Assembly (NCBI GenBank): GCA_965115915.1
Contig: OZ220483.1
Location: 806,001-870,000, forward strand
Reading direction: 5' to 3'
Origin: G965115915 sp965115915
GTDB taxonomy: Bacteria > Pseudomonadota > Gammaproteobacteria > Eutrophobiales > Eutrophobiaceae
DNA length: 64,000 nt
Shown here piece by piece: positions 1 through 9,385 of the stretch (its first letter is position 1; every line of letters starts with the position of its first letter). A program made the translations under genes and the position numbers. The notes beneath the pieces were generated by a model. That model saw nothing but the letters and a program-made list of their open reading frames with translations, made no database searches and was not told the DNA's origin.

Positions 1-61
1 TTGGTAGAGCACAACCTTGCCAAGGTTGGGGTCGCGAGTTCGAATCTCGTTTCCCGCTCCA
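1..61 (+). tRNA. tRNA-Gly(GCC), 5' end cut off by the window
   Basis: The anticodon arm reads CTTGCCAAG, giving anticodon GCC. The T arm contains GTTCGAATC, the 3' acceptor strand is TTCCCGC, and an encoded CCA occupies 59-61. The first 15 or so bases of the gene lie before the window. It is 14 bp upstream of tRNA-Cys, so the two are probably cotranscribed. Confidence 0.93.
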
Positions 62-75
62 ATACCGCCGGGTCC

Positions 76-146
76 GGCTGGATGGCAGAGTGGTTATGCA
101 GCGGCCTGCAAAGCCGTCGACGCCGGTTCGATTCCGACTCCAGCCT
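76..146 (+). tRNA. tRNA-Cys(GCA)
   Basis: The acceptor stem GGCTGGA (76-82) pairs with TCCAGCC (139-145). The anticodon loop CTGCAAA gives anticodon GCA, the T loop has GGTTCGATTCC, and the discriminator base is U, as expected for Cys. CCA is not encoded: TCC follows the discriminator. The intergenic stretch 147-310 holds no recognisable gene and leads into the promoter of the first autotransporter. Confidence 0.93.
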
Positions 147-310
147 TCCTTCAAAGAGAATGTTTTGAGAATGTTTTCGGTTCGGCAGACCGGACATTGA
201 CCCTGCCGGGGACATGCGCGGGCTCGGCCATGAAACCCCTGCGTCGACAAGCACCTCCGCTGGCTTTGCCGGAGCCGGGTGTTTCATCGGGTGCGTGCGG
301 CGCCTCGCGT

Positions 311-340
311 TTGACAGTCCGCCCACGCGGTCTTTATAAT
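311..340 (+). promoter_or_regulatory. Strong sigma70-type promoter of autotransporter copy 1
   Basis: TTGACA (311-316), an 18-bp spacer and TATAAT (335-340) form a double-consensus promoter. The same block, with flanking sequence, precedes copies 2 and 3. Transcription would start near 347 and give a leader of about 75 nt before the Shine-Dalgarno GGAGG at 411-415. Confidence 0.85.
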
Positions 341-425
341 CCGACCGCGTCAAGGCTTCGTGCCGGATGCTGTGTGGTCGCATACCCGGGACGGCTTTGA
401 GACAGAGACAGGAGGAAAAAATGCA

Positions 426-3400
426 ATGCGCACAGTCGGTTACGGTTACCCCCCCCCCCCCCCCCCCCCCTCCCATATAGTCGCTAAGGCATTGCAGGGC
501 CTGACCGCCGGCCTGCTGCTGCTGGCACTGAGCGCCGGTGCCGCGTTCGCCCCGCAGGCCGTGCAGGCACAGGGCAGCGTCCCCCCCGCACCCACCGATT
601 TCAGCGCTAGCCCCAGGAGCGGCGGCGGAGTGACACTCCGTTGGAAGATGCCGGGCAGGGTACCCTTCAGCACTAATGAGCCTCATGGCATCACCCGCTG
701 GGAGTATTCGCAAAAGACCTCTGGCAGTCCCATCTCCGCCCCATGGACTGTGATGACCGGTTCCAACATCAGGGTTGATGGCCGTACTGCTGTCTACAGC
801 TACGACGTTAGCTCCGGCATCATCCCTGGCAACTATGTCTTCACGGTGCGGGCGATAAACAGCAACGGCAACGGTGCCGTGTCGAGCGATGCCACGTCCG
901 GAACGGGACTGGCCAAACCCAGACTGAGTATCACGGCGGTGGAGAACTCGATCACACTGCGCTGGACCGCCCCCACCGACGCTTCCATCACGCGCTGGGA
1001 GTATCGGTTCAAGAACAAGGAACGCAGCGAGCGCGCCTGGTTCCCCATCAGTATTACAGGTAGCGAAGCGTCCACCCGTACCGTTACCTTCGACAAGAGC
1101 ACCACATCGCAAGGGGGTTTGCACGGGGGTGTGGGTCAATATCAGGTCCGGTCGGCCATTTTTGTCTCGCGACGCGGAAAAGACGTAAGGACCAGGGCCG
1201 GCCCCTGGTCGGATACGGCGGAGGTGAGCATCATCAACACCGACAACCTGGCGCTGGTGTTCGGCGGTAGCCCGGTCAGCGCGACGGGCACCACCAGCGT
1301 CAGCTACAACGCCAGCGTGGCGCGCGACGCCAGTGTCACTTACACGGTAGCGCTGAGTAAGGCGGCGCTCCCGTACATAGTGAATCCGGTGGTAGTCACG
1401 TTGACGAGCAGCGACACGGGCAAGGCGCGGGTGAGCCCGTCCACGCTGACGTTCACCGCAGACAACGCCGAGACCCCGCAGATGGTGACGGTAACCGGTG
1501 TTGCCGCCGGCAGCGCCACCATCGGGCACGCCGCCCGCTTCCCGGGCCTCGCGCTGATTGATCCCGCGGGGACGATCACGGTGACGGTGCTGCCGACTCC
1601 CCCCAAACCCACCAATTTCAGCGCTAGCCCCAGGAGCGGCGGTGGAGTGACACTCCGTTGGAAGATCCCGGGCAGGTTACCCCTCAGCACTAGTGAGCCT
1701 CATGGCATCATCCGCTGGGAGTATTCGCAAAAGACCTCTGGCAGTGCCGGTGCCGCCCCATGGACTGTGATGACCGGTTCCAACATCAGGTTTGACAGAC
1801 GTACTGCTGTTTACAGCTACGACGTTAGCTCCGGTGTCCCCCCTGGCGAGTATGTCTTCACGGTGCGGGCGGTAAACAGTCACGGCAACGGTGCCGCGTC
1901 GGACGAGGCCACGTCCAGACCGGGACTGGACAAACCCACCGGATTGCGCATCACGGCGGTGGAGAACTCGATCACACTGCGCTGGACCGCCGAAATCGAC
2001 GCTTCCATCACGCGGTGGGAGTATCGGTTCAAGAACAAGGAACGCGGCGAGCGCGGCTGGCGCCCCTTCCGGTTCCAGAATAGCGAAGCGTCCACCCGCA
2101 CCGCCACCTTGGACAAGACGACCACATTGCACGGGGGTGTGGGTCAATATCGGGTGCGGTCGGTCAACCCCGACGGGGCCGGCCCCTGGTCGGATACGGC
2201 GGAGGTGAGCATCATCAACACCGACAACCTGGCGCTGGTGTTCGGCGGTAGCCCGGTCAGCGCGACGGGCACCACCAGCGTCAGCTACACCGCCAGCGTG
2301 GCGCGCAACGCCAGTGTCACTTACGCGGTAGCGGTGAGTGAGGCGGCGTTACTGTACGTAGTGAATCCGCTGGTGGTCACGTTGACGAGCAGCGACACGG
2401 GCAAGGCGCGGGTGAGCCCGTCCACGCTGACGTTCACCGCGGACAACGCCGAGACCCCGCAGACGGTGACGCTGACCGGCGTCGCCGCCGGCAGCGCCAC
2501 CATCGGCCACGCCGCCCGCTTCCCGGGCCTCGCGCTGATTGATCCCGCGGGGACGATCGCGGTGACGGTGACGGAGCCAGTGACGGTGACGCTCCCGGCC
2601 AAGCCCACCGGCTTCGGCGCTACAGTCAGCGGCACCCAGGTCGCACTCGCCTGGACCGACCCCGGTGACGCCTCCATCACCGGTTGGCAGTACCGGCAGA
2701 AGGTCGATTCCGGCCACTACGGTACCTGGACCGGCATCCCCGGCGCCACCGCCACTACCACCGGCCTCACGGTCACCGGGCTGCGCCTCGGCAGCGTCTA
2801 CACCTACCAGGTGCGGGCGGTCAACACCGGTGGCAGCGGCCCCGCCTCCGACGAGGCCACGGCCACGATCGCGCCGGCCAAACCGCTCAACCTCCGTGCC
2901 AGCGCCGGCCCCCGGCAGGTCACACTGAGTTGGCGAAACCCCAGGGTCGCTTCCATCACCGGCTGGCAGTACCGGCAGAAGGCAGGCACCGGCAACTACG
3001 GTGGCTGGACCAATATCCCGGACGCCACCGCCACTACCACCCGCCACACCGTCCCCGGGCTCACCGCCAGCACCGCCTACACCTTCGAGCTGCGGGCGGT
3101 CAACGCCGGTGGTAACAGCCCCGCCTCCGACGAGGCCATGGCCACACCCACGGGCGGTGTCCCCGCCGCACCCACCGGCTTGCGCGTCACCGCGGCGGAG
3201 GATTCGGTCACACTGAACTGGACCGCCTACACCGACAGCACCATCACCGGGTGGCGCTTTCAGGCCGGGCGAGTTCTGCGCAACAGCGTTTCTTGGGGAT
3301 CCACCACTGAGATTACGGGTAGCGCCGCGTCCACCAGGACCCATACCATCGACACCAGCAGCCTGGTGGACGGGGTGCAGTATCGCTATCGGGTCGATTC

Positions 3401-6400
3401 GGTCAACGCGGACGGGTCAAGCGACTGGTCGACTTCGCCGGTTGTGGGCATAGTCAACAGCGACAACCTGGCAATGACGCTCAGCGCCAGCACCCTCAGC
3501 GTGGATCGAGGCGCCACCGTCAGCTACACGGTAGCGCTGACGGATGCCGCAGTCCCGGGGTCTGGTGTCAATCTGTCTCTGATACCGACGAGCAGCGACA
3601 CGGCCACGGCGACGGTAACCCCGCTCAACCGGATCTTCACGCAATCAACCGCCAAGACCCCGCAGTCGTTTACGGTAACCGGTGTCAAGCCTGGCCGTGC
3701 CACCATCAGCCACAGCATCGAGTTGGTTAGCCCGGACCGCAGAGTGGTTTCTTCCGGCAAGATTTCGGTGACAGTGACCTTGCCGGCCCCGGCCAAACCT
3801 GGCAACTTCAGCGCCACCGCCGGCGACCGACAGGTCGCACTGAGCTGGGACGACCCCGATGACGAATCCATCACCAAATATCAGTACCGGCAAAAGATCG
3901 GCGCTGGCAACTACGGCAGTTGGACCGACATCGATGGCGCCACCGCCACCACCACCCGCCACACCGTCACCGGGCTGCGCCCCGGCGTCGTCTACGCCTA
4001 CCGTATCCGTGCGGTCAACAGGACTGGCAACGGCACCCAATCCGATGAGGCCACGGCCACACCCACGGCGACCCTGCCGGCGCTGACGCTGTCCGGTACA
4101 GCCGATGGCACCGAAGGGGGAAGCCTCAGCCTCACACTCACCTCGGACTTCACTGTGAGCGACACACTGGATGTGGCCTTCACGGTGCAGGGCAGTACCT
4201 CCACCAGTGACAGGGACGCCGCCGCCGCGGACTTCAATAGCGGGACACTGACCGGGATTACCAGCGCCAGCTTCCAGAACGCCAGGACCGCCACGGTCAG
4301 CCTGCCGCTGAGCGATGATGGCAGCGTGGAAGGCGATGAGGGTTTTCGTATCAGCCTGGCGGCTGGCAGCGGCTACCTTGTGGACCCGAACTCGGGCACA
4401 CTGGCCGGCACGCTGACGGACAATGATGGCATCCGCCTGACGGCGGCAACAGGCCAGGACGTTAGCGAGCGCGGCACGCTGACCCTCGCGCTGAGCGCGG
4501 TGGCGACCACCGACGGTGGCACGAGTTACAGTACCGACGCCGGTTTCAGCGGCGTGCTCGGCGGCCTGGTCTGGGCCTATGCCGGGGGCACGGCGGTGGC
4601 GGGGGATTTCAGCACGGTACCGGACAGCGCGACCTTCAGCAGCGGGACGGCGAGCGTCGCTTTTACGGTAGCCGATGACACGGATGACGCGGAGAGCTAC
4701 AGCATTCAGTTGGCCTCTGTCACGGGCCATGCGGTGGTGGCTGCAAACAACGCGGTGAGCGGCATGCTCGAGCCAAGGACGTATGGGCTTACGCTGAGTG
4801 ATACCACGCTGACGGTCACCGAGGGCGACGCCGCGGGCGGCATGTACACAGTGGCGCTGACTATCCAGCCGAGCCATGCGGTGACGGTAACGGTGGGCGG
4901 GTTTGCGGATACGGATGTGACGGCCAGTCCGGCGACCCTGACCTTTTCCCCTGCCTCCAGCGACTGGAGCACGCCAAAGACCGTGACGGTGACAGCCGAG
5001 CAGGACCTTGACGCCGTCGATGACCGGGTCGCACTGACACATACCGCGGCCAGCAGCGATAGCAATTACAACGGGATAGACCTCGAGGGTGTTGTGGTCA
5101 CGGTGGATGACGACGACGACCCGGGGGTGACGCTGAGCGCGACCACGCTGACGGTGGACGAGGGCGACGCCACAGGTGGCATGTACACGGTGGTGCTGGC
5201 TACGCAGCCGAGCCATGATGTGACGGTGACGGTGGCCGGGTTCACGGGTACCGATGTGACGGCCAACCCGGCGACCTTGAGCTTTACTTCCGGTGTTGGT
5301 GGTAACTGGAGCACGGCCCAGACCGTGACGGTGACAGCCGATCAGGACCTAGATGCCGCCAATGACAGTGTGACACTGACGCACAGCGCGACCAGTACCG
5401 ATGGGGATTACAACACGATAGACATCGAGGATGTGGTTGTCACGGTGGATGACGACGACACGCCCGCGGTGACGCCGAGCACGACCACGCTGACGGTGAA
5501 CGAGGGCGACAGCGCGGGTGCCACCTACCTGGTGGCGCTGGCTACGCAGCCGAGCCATGATGTGACGGTGACGGTGAGCGGGTTTACGGGTACCGATGTG
5601 ACGGCCAGCCCGGCGACCTTGAGCTTTACTTCCGGTGTTGGTGGTAATTGGAGCACGGCCAAGACCGTGACGGTGACAGCCGATCAGGACCTTGACGCGG
5701 ACGATGACAGTGTGACGCTGACGCACAGCGCGACCAGCACCGATGGGGATTACAACACGATAGTCATCAAGGATGTGGTTGTCACGGTGGATGACGACGA
5801 CACGCCCGCGGTGACGCTGAGCGCGACCACACTGACGGTGGAGGAGGGCGACACTGCGGGTGGCAGCTACACGGTGGTGCTGGCTACGCAGCCGGACGCG
5901 GATGTGACGGTGACGGTGGCCGGGTTTGCGGGTAGCGATGTGACGGCGAGCCCGGCGACACTAACCTTTAGCTCCGGTGCCAGCGGTAACTGGAATATGG
6001 CACAGAGCGTTACTGTCACCGCGGCGGCGGATAGCGACCTGGATGCCGACAGCGTGACGCTGCGGCATACAGCCAGCGGCGCCACTGGCTATTCCAGTGC
6101 CCTGGACATCGCCGATGTGGACGTGAGCGTGACCGACACCACGCCCGGGGTTTTGCTCAGCGCGACCACGCTGACAGTGGAGGAGGGCGACAGCACGGGC
6201 GGTACTTACACGGTGGTGCTCAATACGCTGCCGGACGCGGATGTGACGGTGACGGTGGCCGGGTTTGCGGGTACCGATGTGACGGCCAGTCCGGCGGAAC
6301 TGACCTTTACTTCCGGCACCGGTGGCAACTGGGACACGGCGCGGACGGTGACGGTCACGGCCAGGGAAGATGACGGCATGGATGACGAGAGTGTGACGCT

Positions 6401-9185
6401 GCGGCATACGGCCAGCGGCGCCACCGGCTACTCCGGTAGCCTGGACATCGCCAGTGTGGTTGTCACGGTGGATGACGACGACGCGCCCGGGGTGACGCCG
6501 AGCACGACCACGTTGACGGTGAACGAGGGCGATGGCGCGGGCGGCAGCTACACGGTGGTGCTTGATACGCAGCCGGACGCCGCGGTGACGGTCAGCGTGG
6601 GCGGGTTTGCGGATACGGATGTGACGGCCAGTCCGGCGACCCTGACTTTTAGCACCACCGACTGGGACACGGTACAGCGCGTCACGGTGACCGCCGCGGT
6701 GGACAGCGACACCGCCGATGACAGTGTGACGCTGACGCACAGCGCGAGCGGCGCCACTGGCTACTCCGATGCGCTGACCATCGCCGATGTGGATGTGAGC
6801 GTGAGCGACACCACGCCGGGGCAGCCGGCCAGCGTCATTGCGACCGCGGGGGATGGGCAGGCGACGCTGTTCTGGATTGCTCCGGGCACAGGGGGCCCCA
6901 TTGCCGATTGGCAGTACCGTGCGACCACACAAAGCTCGGGCTGGAGCGGCGCGCCGTGGACGGAGATTTCGGGTTCCGATGCCACCACCACGCGCCACAC
7001 GGTGAGCGGGCTGAGCAACGCTGTCGCTTACCGCTTGCAGTTGCGCGCCATTGGTTCCACCGGCACGAACAATGCAGGCCCGGCGTCCGAGGAAGCGACT
7101 GTCACGCCGACAGCGACGCCGGTTTCCGGCGTGACCGTGGGTCCACCGGCACTGAGCCTGCGGGAGGGCGGTTCTGGCAACTACGTGGTCGTGCTCAATG
7201 CGCGGCCCGACAACGATGTGCTGGTCACGGTGGGCGGCGCGACCGCGAAGCTCAGGGTGCAGGGCTCGCCGCTGACTTTTAGCACCGCCGACTGGGCTTT
7301 GCCGCAGACGGTGACGGTTACCGCGGTGGAGGACGATGATGACACGGCCGATGAAAGCGTGACGCTGACACACACGGTGTCCGGTTACGGTTCGGTGACG
7401 ACGGCGTCCGGCGTTTCGGTGACGGTGACGGACAACGACCGTGCGGAAGTGACTGTCGCCCCCCGCACGCTGAGCCTGGCGGAGGGTACCACCGGGGTCT
7501 ATACGCTGGTACTCAATACCCGCCCGGCCAACGCGGTTTTGGTCACGGTGGGCGGCGCGACCGCGAAGCTCAGGGTGCAGGGCTCGCCGCTGACTTTTAG
7601 CACCACCGACTGGGCTTCGCCGCAGACGGTGACGGTTTTGGCGCAGCAGGACGCGGATGGGAGCGACGAGCGCGTCACGTTGACACACGCGGTGTCGGGT
7701 TACGGTCCGGTGACGACGGCGACCTCGGTGGTGGTTTCCATCACCGATGACGACGAGGTGACGGAGCAGACGCCGGCGACGCGTGCCGAGCGTGTCAACC
7801 AGGCGGTGCTGCCGCACGTGGTGGAGAGCATTACCGCGGGCACGCTGTCGGCGGTCACTGGTCGCATCGATGCCGCTATCGCCGGTACCCCTGCGGCGAC
7901 CGGCAACGCGCTCAATCTTGCCGCGCTGGCGGCTCGCTACGGCCAGACCCACGCCAGCGGCACCGACATTCCGCTGTGGGAGGCGCTGAACGGGACGAGG
8001 TTTGCTCTGCCGCTGTCTGCGGCCGGTGAAGGTGGCGGCGCGCTGCCGAACCTTGCCATCTGGGGCAGTAGCAACTGGCTGTCGCTGTCCGGCTCGCAGG
8101 CCACGGGCGGTATCGCGTGGGACGGTGGCGTGTGGGGCACGGCGCTGGGTGCGGACCTGCGTCTGCGTCCGAACCTGCTGGCGGGTGTTTCCATATCCCA
8201 TGCGCGAGGGTCTATCGATACCACGGTCACGGATGGCAGCGGGTCCATCGCGGGGGACTACGACACGCGTACCACATCGGTGTATCCGTATCTGGCCTGG
8301 TCGCTGAGCGAGCGACTGAGCGTGTGGGTGACCGGTGGCTATGGGAAGGGGAGGCTGGAGATCAAGGAGGCCGATGCGCCGACCCGCGAGAGCGACCTTG
8401 ATCTGGCCGGCGGTGCGGCAGGTGGACGGGGTGTGCTGCTGGAGACCACGGACCTGATCCACGGTGGCGTGACGCGCTTCGCGTTTACCGGTGAGGGCGC
8501 GTACACCCAGGTGAAGGTGGCCGGCGGCGACGCGGAAGCGCTGCCGGAACTGGAAGTGGACACCCACCGTCTGCGTCTGGCGATGCAGGGCTCGCACGAA
8601 CACGGCTTGCCGGATGGCAGCAGTCTGCATCCGGCCATTGAGGTGGGTATGCGGCATGACGGTGGCAGCGGCGACAACACGGGCTTTGGGGTTGAGACCG
8701 GTGGCACGCTGAGCTATCTGCACCCGGCGCTGGGTTTGACGCTGGAACTGCGCGGCAGGACTTTGCTGGAACACGAGGCGGACCGTAACGAATGGGGCAT
8801 TGGCGGTCTGGTTCGCATTGATCCGAACACCCGCGGTCGCGGCTTGTTTCTGAGCCTTGCGCCCTCTCGGGGCAGTACCGCAAGCCGCATTGCGCAACCC
8901 TATCAGTACGCTGGCCACGCCAGCGCTGTCGGCGGCGCGACCGGGGGCTACCGTCTGGACGCGGAGCTGGGGCACGGTTTTGGTCTGCGCCGTCACGGGA
9001 CGGACGCCACGCTGACCCCGTATGTCGGCATGGCGCTGTCGGCGCGGGACGCGCACAGTTTTCGGCTGGGCGGGCGTTACCATATCGGTGCCGCGTTCAA
9101 GCTGGATCTGGAGGCATTGCGCCGGCAACACCGCACCCAGCGCCCGGACCACAGTCTGCTGCTGCGCGGCACATTGCACTGGTAA
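426..9185 (+). CDS. Giant phase-variable autotransporter, copy 1 (2,919 aa)
   Basis: Predicted type Va autotransporter/adhesin of the outer membrane. After a poly-Pro stretch encoded by a 22-C tract comes a signal peptide (hydrophobic core AGLLLLALSAGAAFA, cleavage near AQA). The passenger has nine fibronectin-III-like domains (about 580-4,060 and 6,825-7,120). These alternate with beta domains starting near NTDNLALVF. Two Calx-beta-like units (4,080-4,780) and eight repeats of about 100 aa with LTVxEGD and Asp-rich VDDDD linkers follow. The C-terminal barrel (about 7,960-9,185) ends in LHW, an outer-membrane sorting signature. I saw no Cys in the passenger. The start is ATG 426, 10 nt after GGAGG, because only it is in frame across the tract as sequenced; ATG 421 (5 nt after the SD) meets TAG at 478. 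An upstream in-frame ATG at 360 precedes the SD and is unlikely. Ligand and function are unknown; adhesion is inferred from architecture. Confidence 0.85.
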   Translation: MRTVGYGYPPPPPPPSHIVAKALQGLTAGLLLLALSAGAAFAPQAVQAQGSVPPAPTDFSASPRSGGGVTLRWKMPGRVPFSTNEPHGITRWEYSQKTSGSPISAPWTVMTGSNIRVDGRTAVYSYDVSSGIIPGNYVFTVRAINSNGNGAVSSDATSGTGLAKPRLSITAVENSITLRWTAPTDASITRWEYRFKNKERSERAWFPISITGSEASTRTVTFDKSTTSQGGLHGGVGQYQVRSAIFVSRRGKDVRTRAGPWSDTAEVSIINTDNLALVFGGSPVSATGTTSVSYNASVARDASVTYTVALSKAALPYIVNPVVVTLTSSDTGKARVSPSTLTFTADNAETPQMVTVTGVAAGSATIGHAARFPGLALIDPAGTITVTVLPTPPKPTNFSASPRSGGGVTLRWKIPGRLPLSTSEPHGIIRWEYSQKTSGSAGAAPWTVMTGSNIRFDRRTAVYSYDVSSGVPPGEYVFTVRAVNSHGNGAASDEATSRPGLDKPTGLRITAVENSITLRWTAEIDASITRWEYRFKNKERGERGWRPFRFQNSEASTRTATLDKTTTLHGGVGQYRVRSVNPDGAGPWSDTAEVSIINTDNLALVFGGSPVSATGTTSVSYTASVARNASVTYAVAVSEAALLYVVNPLVVTLTSSDTGKARVSPSTLTFTADNAETPQTVTLTGVAAGSATIGHAARFPGLALIDPAGTIAVTVTEPVTVTLPAKPTGFGATVSGTQVALAWTDPGDASITGWQYRQKVDSGHYGTWTGIPGATATTTGLTVTGLRLGSVYTYQVRAVNTGGSGPASDEATATIAPAKPLNLRASAGPRQVTLSWRNPRVASITGWQYRQKAGTGNYGGWTNIPDATATTTRHTVPGLTASTAYTFELRAVNAGGNSPASDEAMATPTGGVPAAPTGLRVTAAEDSVTLNWTAYTDSTITGWRFQAGRVLRNSVSWGSTTEITGSAASTRTHTIDTSSLVDGVQYRYRVDSVNADGSSDWSTSPVVGIVNSDNLAMTLSASTLSVDRGATVSYTVALTDAAVPGSGVNLSLIPTSSDTATATVTPLNRIFTQSTAKTPQSFTVTGVKPGRATISHSIELVSPDRRVVSSGKISVTVTLPAPAKPGNFSATAGDRQVALSWDDPDDESITKYQYRQKIGAGNYGSWTDIDGATATTTRHTVTGLRPGVVYAYRIRAVNRTGNGTQSDEATATPTATLPALTLSGTADGTEGGSLSLTLTSDFTVSDTLDVAFTVQGSTSTSDRDAAAADFNSGTLTGITSASFQNARTATVSLPLSDDGSVEGDEGFRISLAAGSGYLVDPNSGTLAGTLTDNDGIRLTAATGQDVSERGTLTLALSAVATTDGGTSYSTDAGFSGVLGGLVWAYAGGTAVAGDFSTVPDSATFSSGTASVAFTVADDTDDAESYSIQLASVTGHAVVAANNAVSGMLEPRTYGLTLSDTTLTVTEGDAAGGMYTVALTIQPSHAVTVTVGGFADTDVTASPATLTFSPASSDWSTPKTVTVTAEQDLDAVDDRVALTHTAASSDSNYNGIDLEGVVVTVDDDDDPGVTLSATTLTVDEGDATGGMYTVVLATQPSHDVTVTVAGFTGTDVTANPATLSFTSGVGGNWSTAQTVTVTADQDLDAANDSVTLTHSATSTDGDYNTIDIEDVVVTVDDDDTPAVTPSTTTLTVNEGDSAGATYLVALATQPSHDVTVTVSGFTGTDVTASPATLSFTSGVGGNWSTAKTVTVTADQDLDADDDSVTLTHSATSTDGDYNTIVIKDVVVTVDDDDTPAVTLSATTLTVEEGDTAGGSYTVVLATQPDADVTVTVAGFAGSDVTASPATLTFSSGASGNWNMAQSVTVTAAADSDLDADSVTLRHTASGATGYSSALDIADVDVSVTDTTPGVLLSATTLTVEEGDSTGGTYTVVLNTLPDADVTVTVAGFAGTDVTASPAELTFTSGTGGNWDTARTVTVTAREDDGMDDESVTLRHTASGATGYSGSLDIASVVVTVDDDDAPGVTPSTTTLTVNEGDGAGGSYTVVLDTQPDAAVTVSVGGFADTDVTASPATLTFSTTDWDTVQRVTVTAAVDSDTADDSVTLTHSASGATGYSDALTIADVDVSVSDTTPGQPASVIATAGDGQATLFWIAPGTGGPIADWQYRATTQSSGWSGAPWTEISGSDATTTRHTVSGLSNAVAYRLQLRAIGSTGTNNAGPASEEATVTPTATPVSGVTVGPPALSLREGGSGNYVVVLNARPDNDVLVTVGGATAKLRVQGSPLTFSTADWALPQTVTVTAVEDDDDTADESVTLTHTVSGYGSVTTASGVSVTVTDNDRAEVTVAPRTLSLAEGTTGVYTLVLNTRPANAVLVTVGGATAKLRVQGSPLTFSTTDWASPQTVTVLAQQDADGSDERVTLTHAVSGYGPVTTATSVVVSITDDDEVTEQTPATRAERVNQAVLPHVVESITAGTLSAVTGRIDAAIAGTPAATGNALNLAALAARYGQTHASGTDIPLWEALNGTRFALPLSAAGEGGGALPNLAIWGSSNWLSLSGSQATGGIAWDGGVWGTALGADLRLRPNLLAGVSISHARGSIDTTVTDGSGSIAGDYDTRTTSVYPYLAWSLSERLSVWVTGGYGKGRLEIKEADAPTRESDLDLAGGAAGGRGVLLETTDLIHGGVTRFAFTGEGAYTQVKVAGGDAEALPELEVDTHRLRLAMQGSHEHGLPDGSSLHPAIEVGMRHDGGSGDNTGFGVETGGTLSYLHPALGLTLELRGRTLLEHEADRNEWGIGGLVRIDPNTRGRGLFLSLAPSRGSTASRIAQPYQYAGHASAVGGATGGYRLDAELGHGFGLRRHGTDATLTPYVGMALSARDAHSFRLGGRYHIGAAFKLDLEALRRQHRTQRPDHSLLLRGTLHW
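449..470 (+). repeat. Poly-C tract (22 C), putative phase-variation switch of copy 1
   Basis: 22 consecutive C residues lie between two candidate ATGs (421 and 426) and the signal peptide. In the two alternative frames, stop codons follow at once: TAG at 478-480 and TAA at 485-487. The length connects ATG 426 to the long frame. Gain or loss of one C changes which ATG, if either, is connected. Confidence 0.85.
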
Positions 9186-9234
9186 CGCGCCTCCGTTGCC
9201 AGGTGTTTGATCGGGTGCGTGCGGCGCCTCGCGT

Positions 9235-9264
9235 TTGACAGTCCGCCCACGCGGTCTTTATAAT
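9235..9264 (+). promoter_or_regulatory. Promoter of autotransporter copy 2
   Basis: TTGACA (9,235-9,240), 18 bp, TATAAT (9,259-9,264). The surrounding sequence repeats that upstream of copy 1 almost base for base, so the transcription unit was duplicated together with its promoter. It begins about 50 bp after the stop of copy 1. Confidence 0.85.
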
Positions 9265-9361
9265 CCCACCTGCGTCAAGGTTTCGTGCCGGTACGGTGTG
9301 GTCGTATACCTGGGGCGGCTTTGTAGACAGGAGGAAAAAATGCAATGCGCACAATTGGTTA

Positions 9362-9383
9362 CCCCCCCCCCCCCCCCCCCCCC
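9362..9383 (+). repeat. Poly-C tract (22 C) of copy 2, off configuration
   Basis: 22 C residues follow ATG 9,340 and ATG 9,345. From the first ATG to the codon frame of the body is 43 nt, from the second 38 nt; neither is divisible by three. A tract of 21 or 24 C would connect the first ATG, and 20 or 23 C the second. Confidence 0.85.
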
Positions 9384-9385
9384 AT

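Noticed and set aside
17..400. Open frame running through both tRNA genes into the first promoter
   Set aside because: It overlaps two clear tRNAs and has no homology or ribosome-binding site.
4790..6820. Regularly spaced repeats resembling a CRISPR-like array
   Set aside because: The period is about 310 bp, the repeats are coding and in frame, and no short identical repeat-spacer pattern exists.
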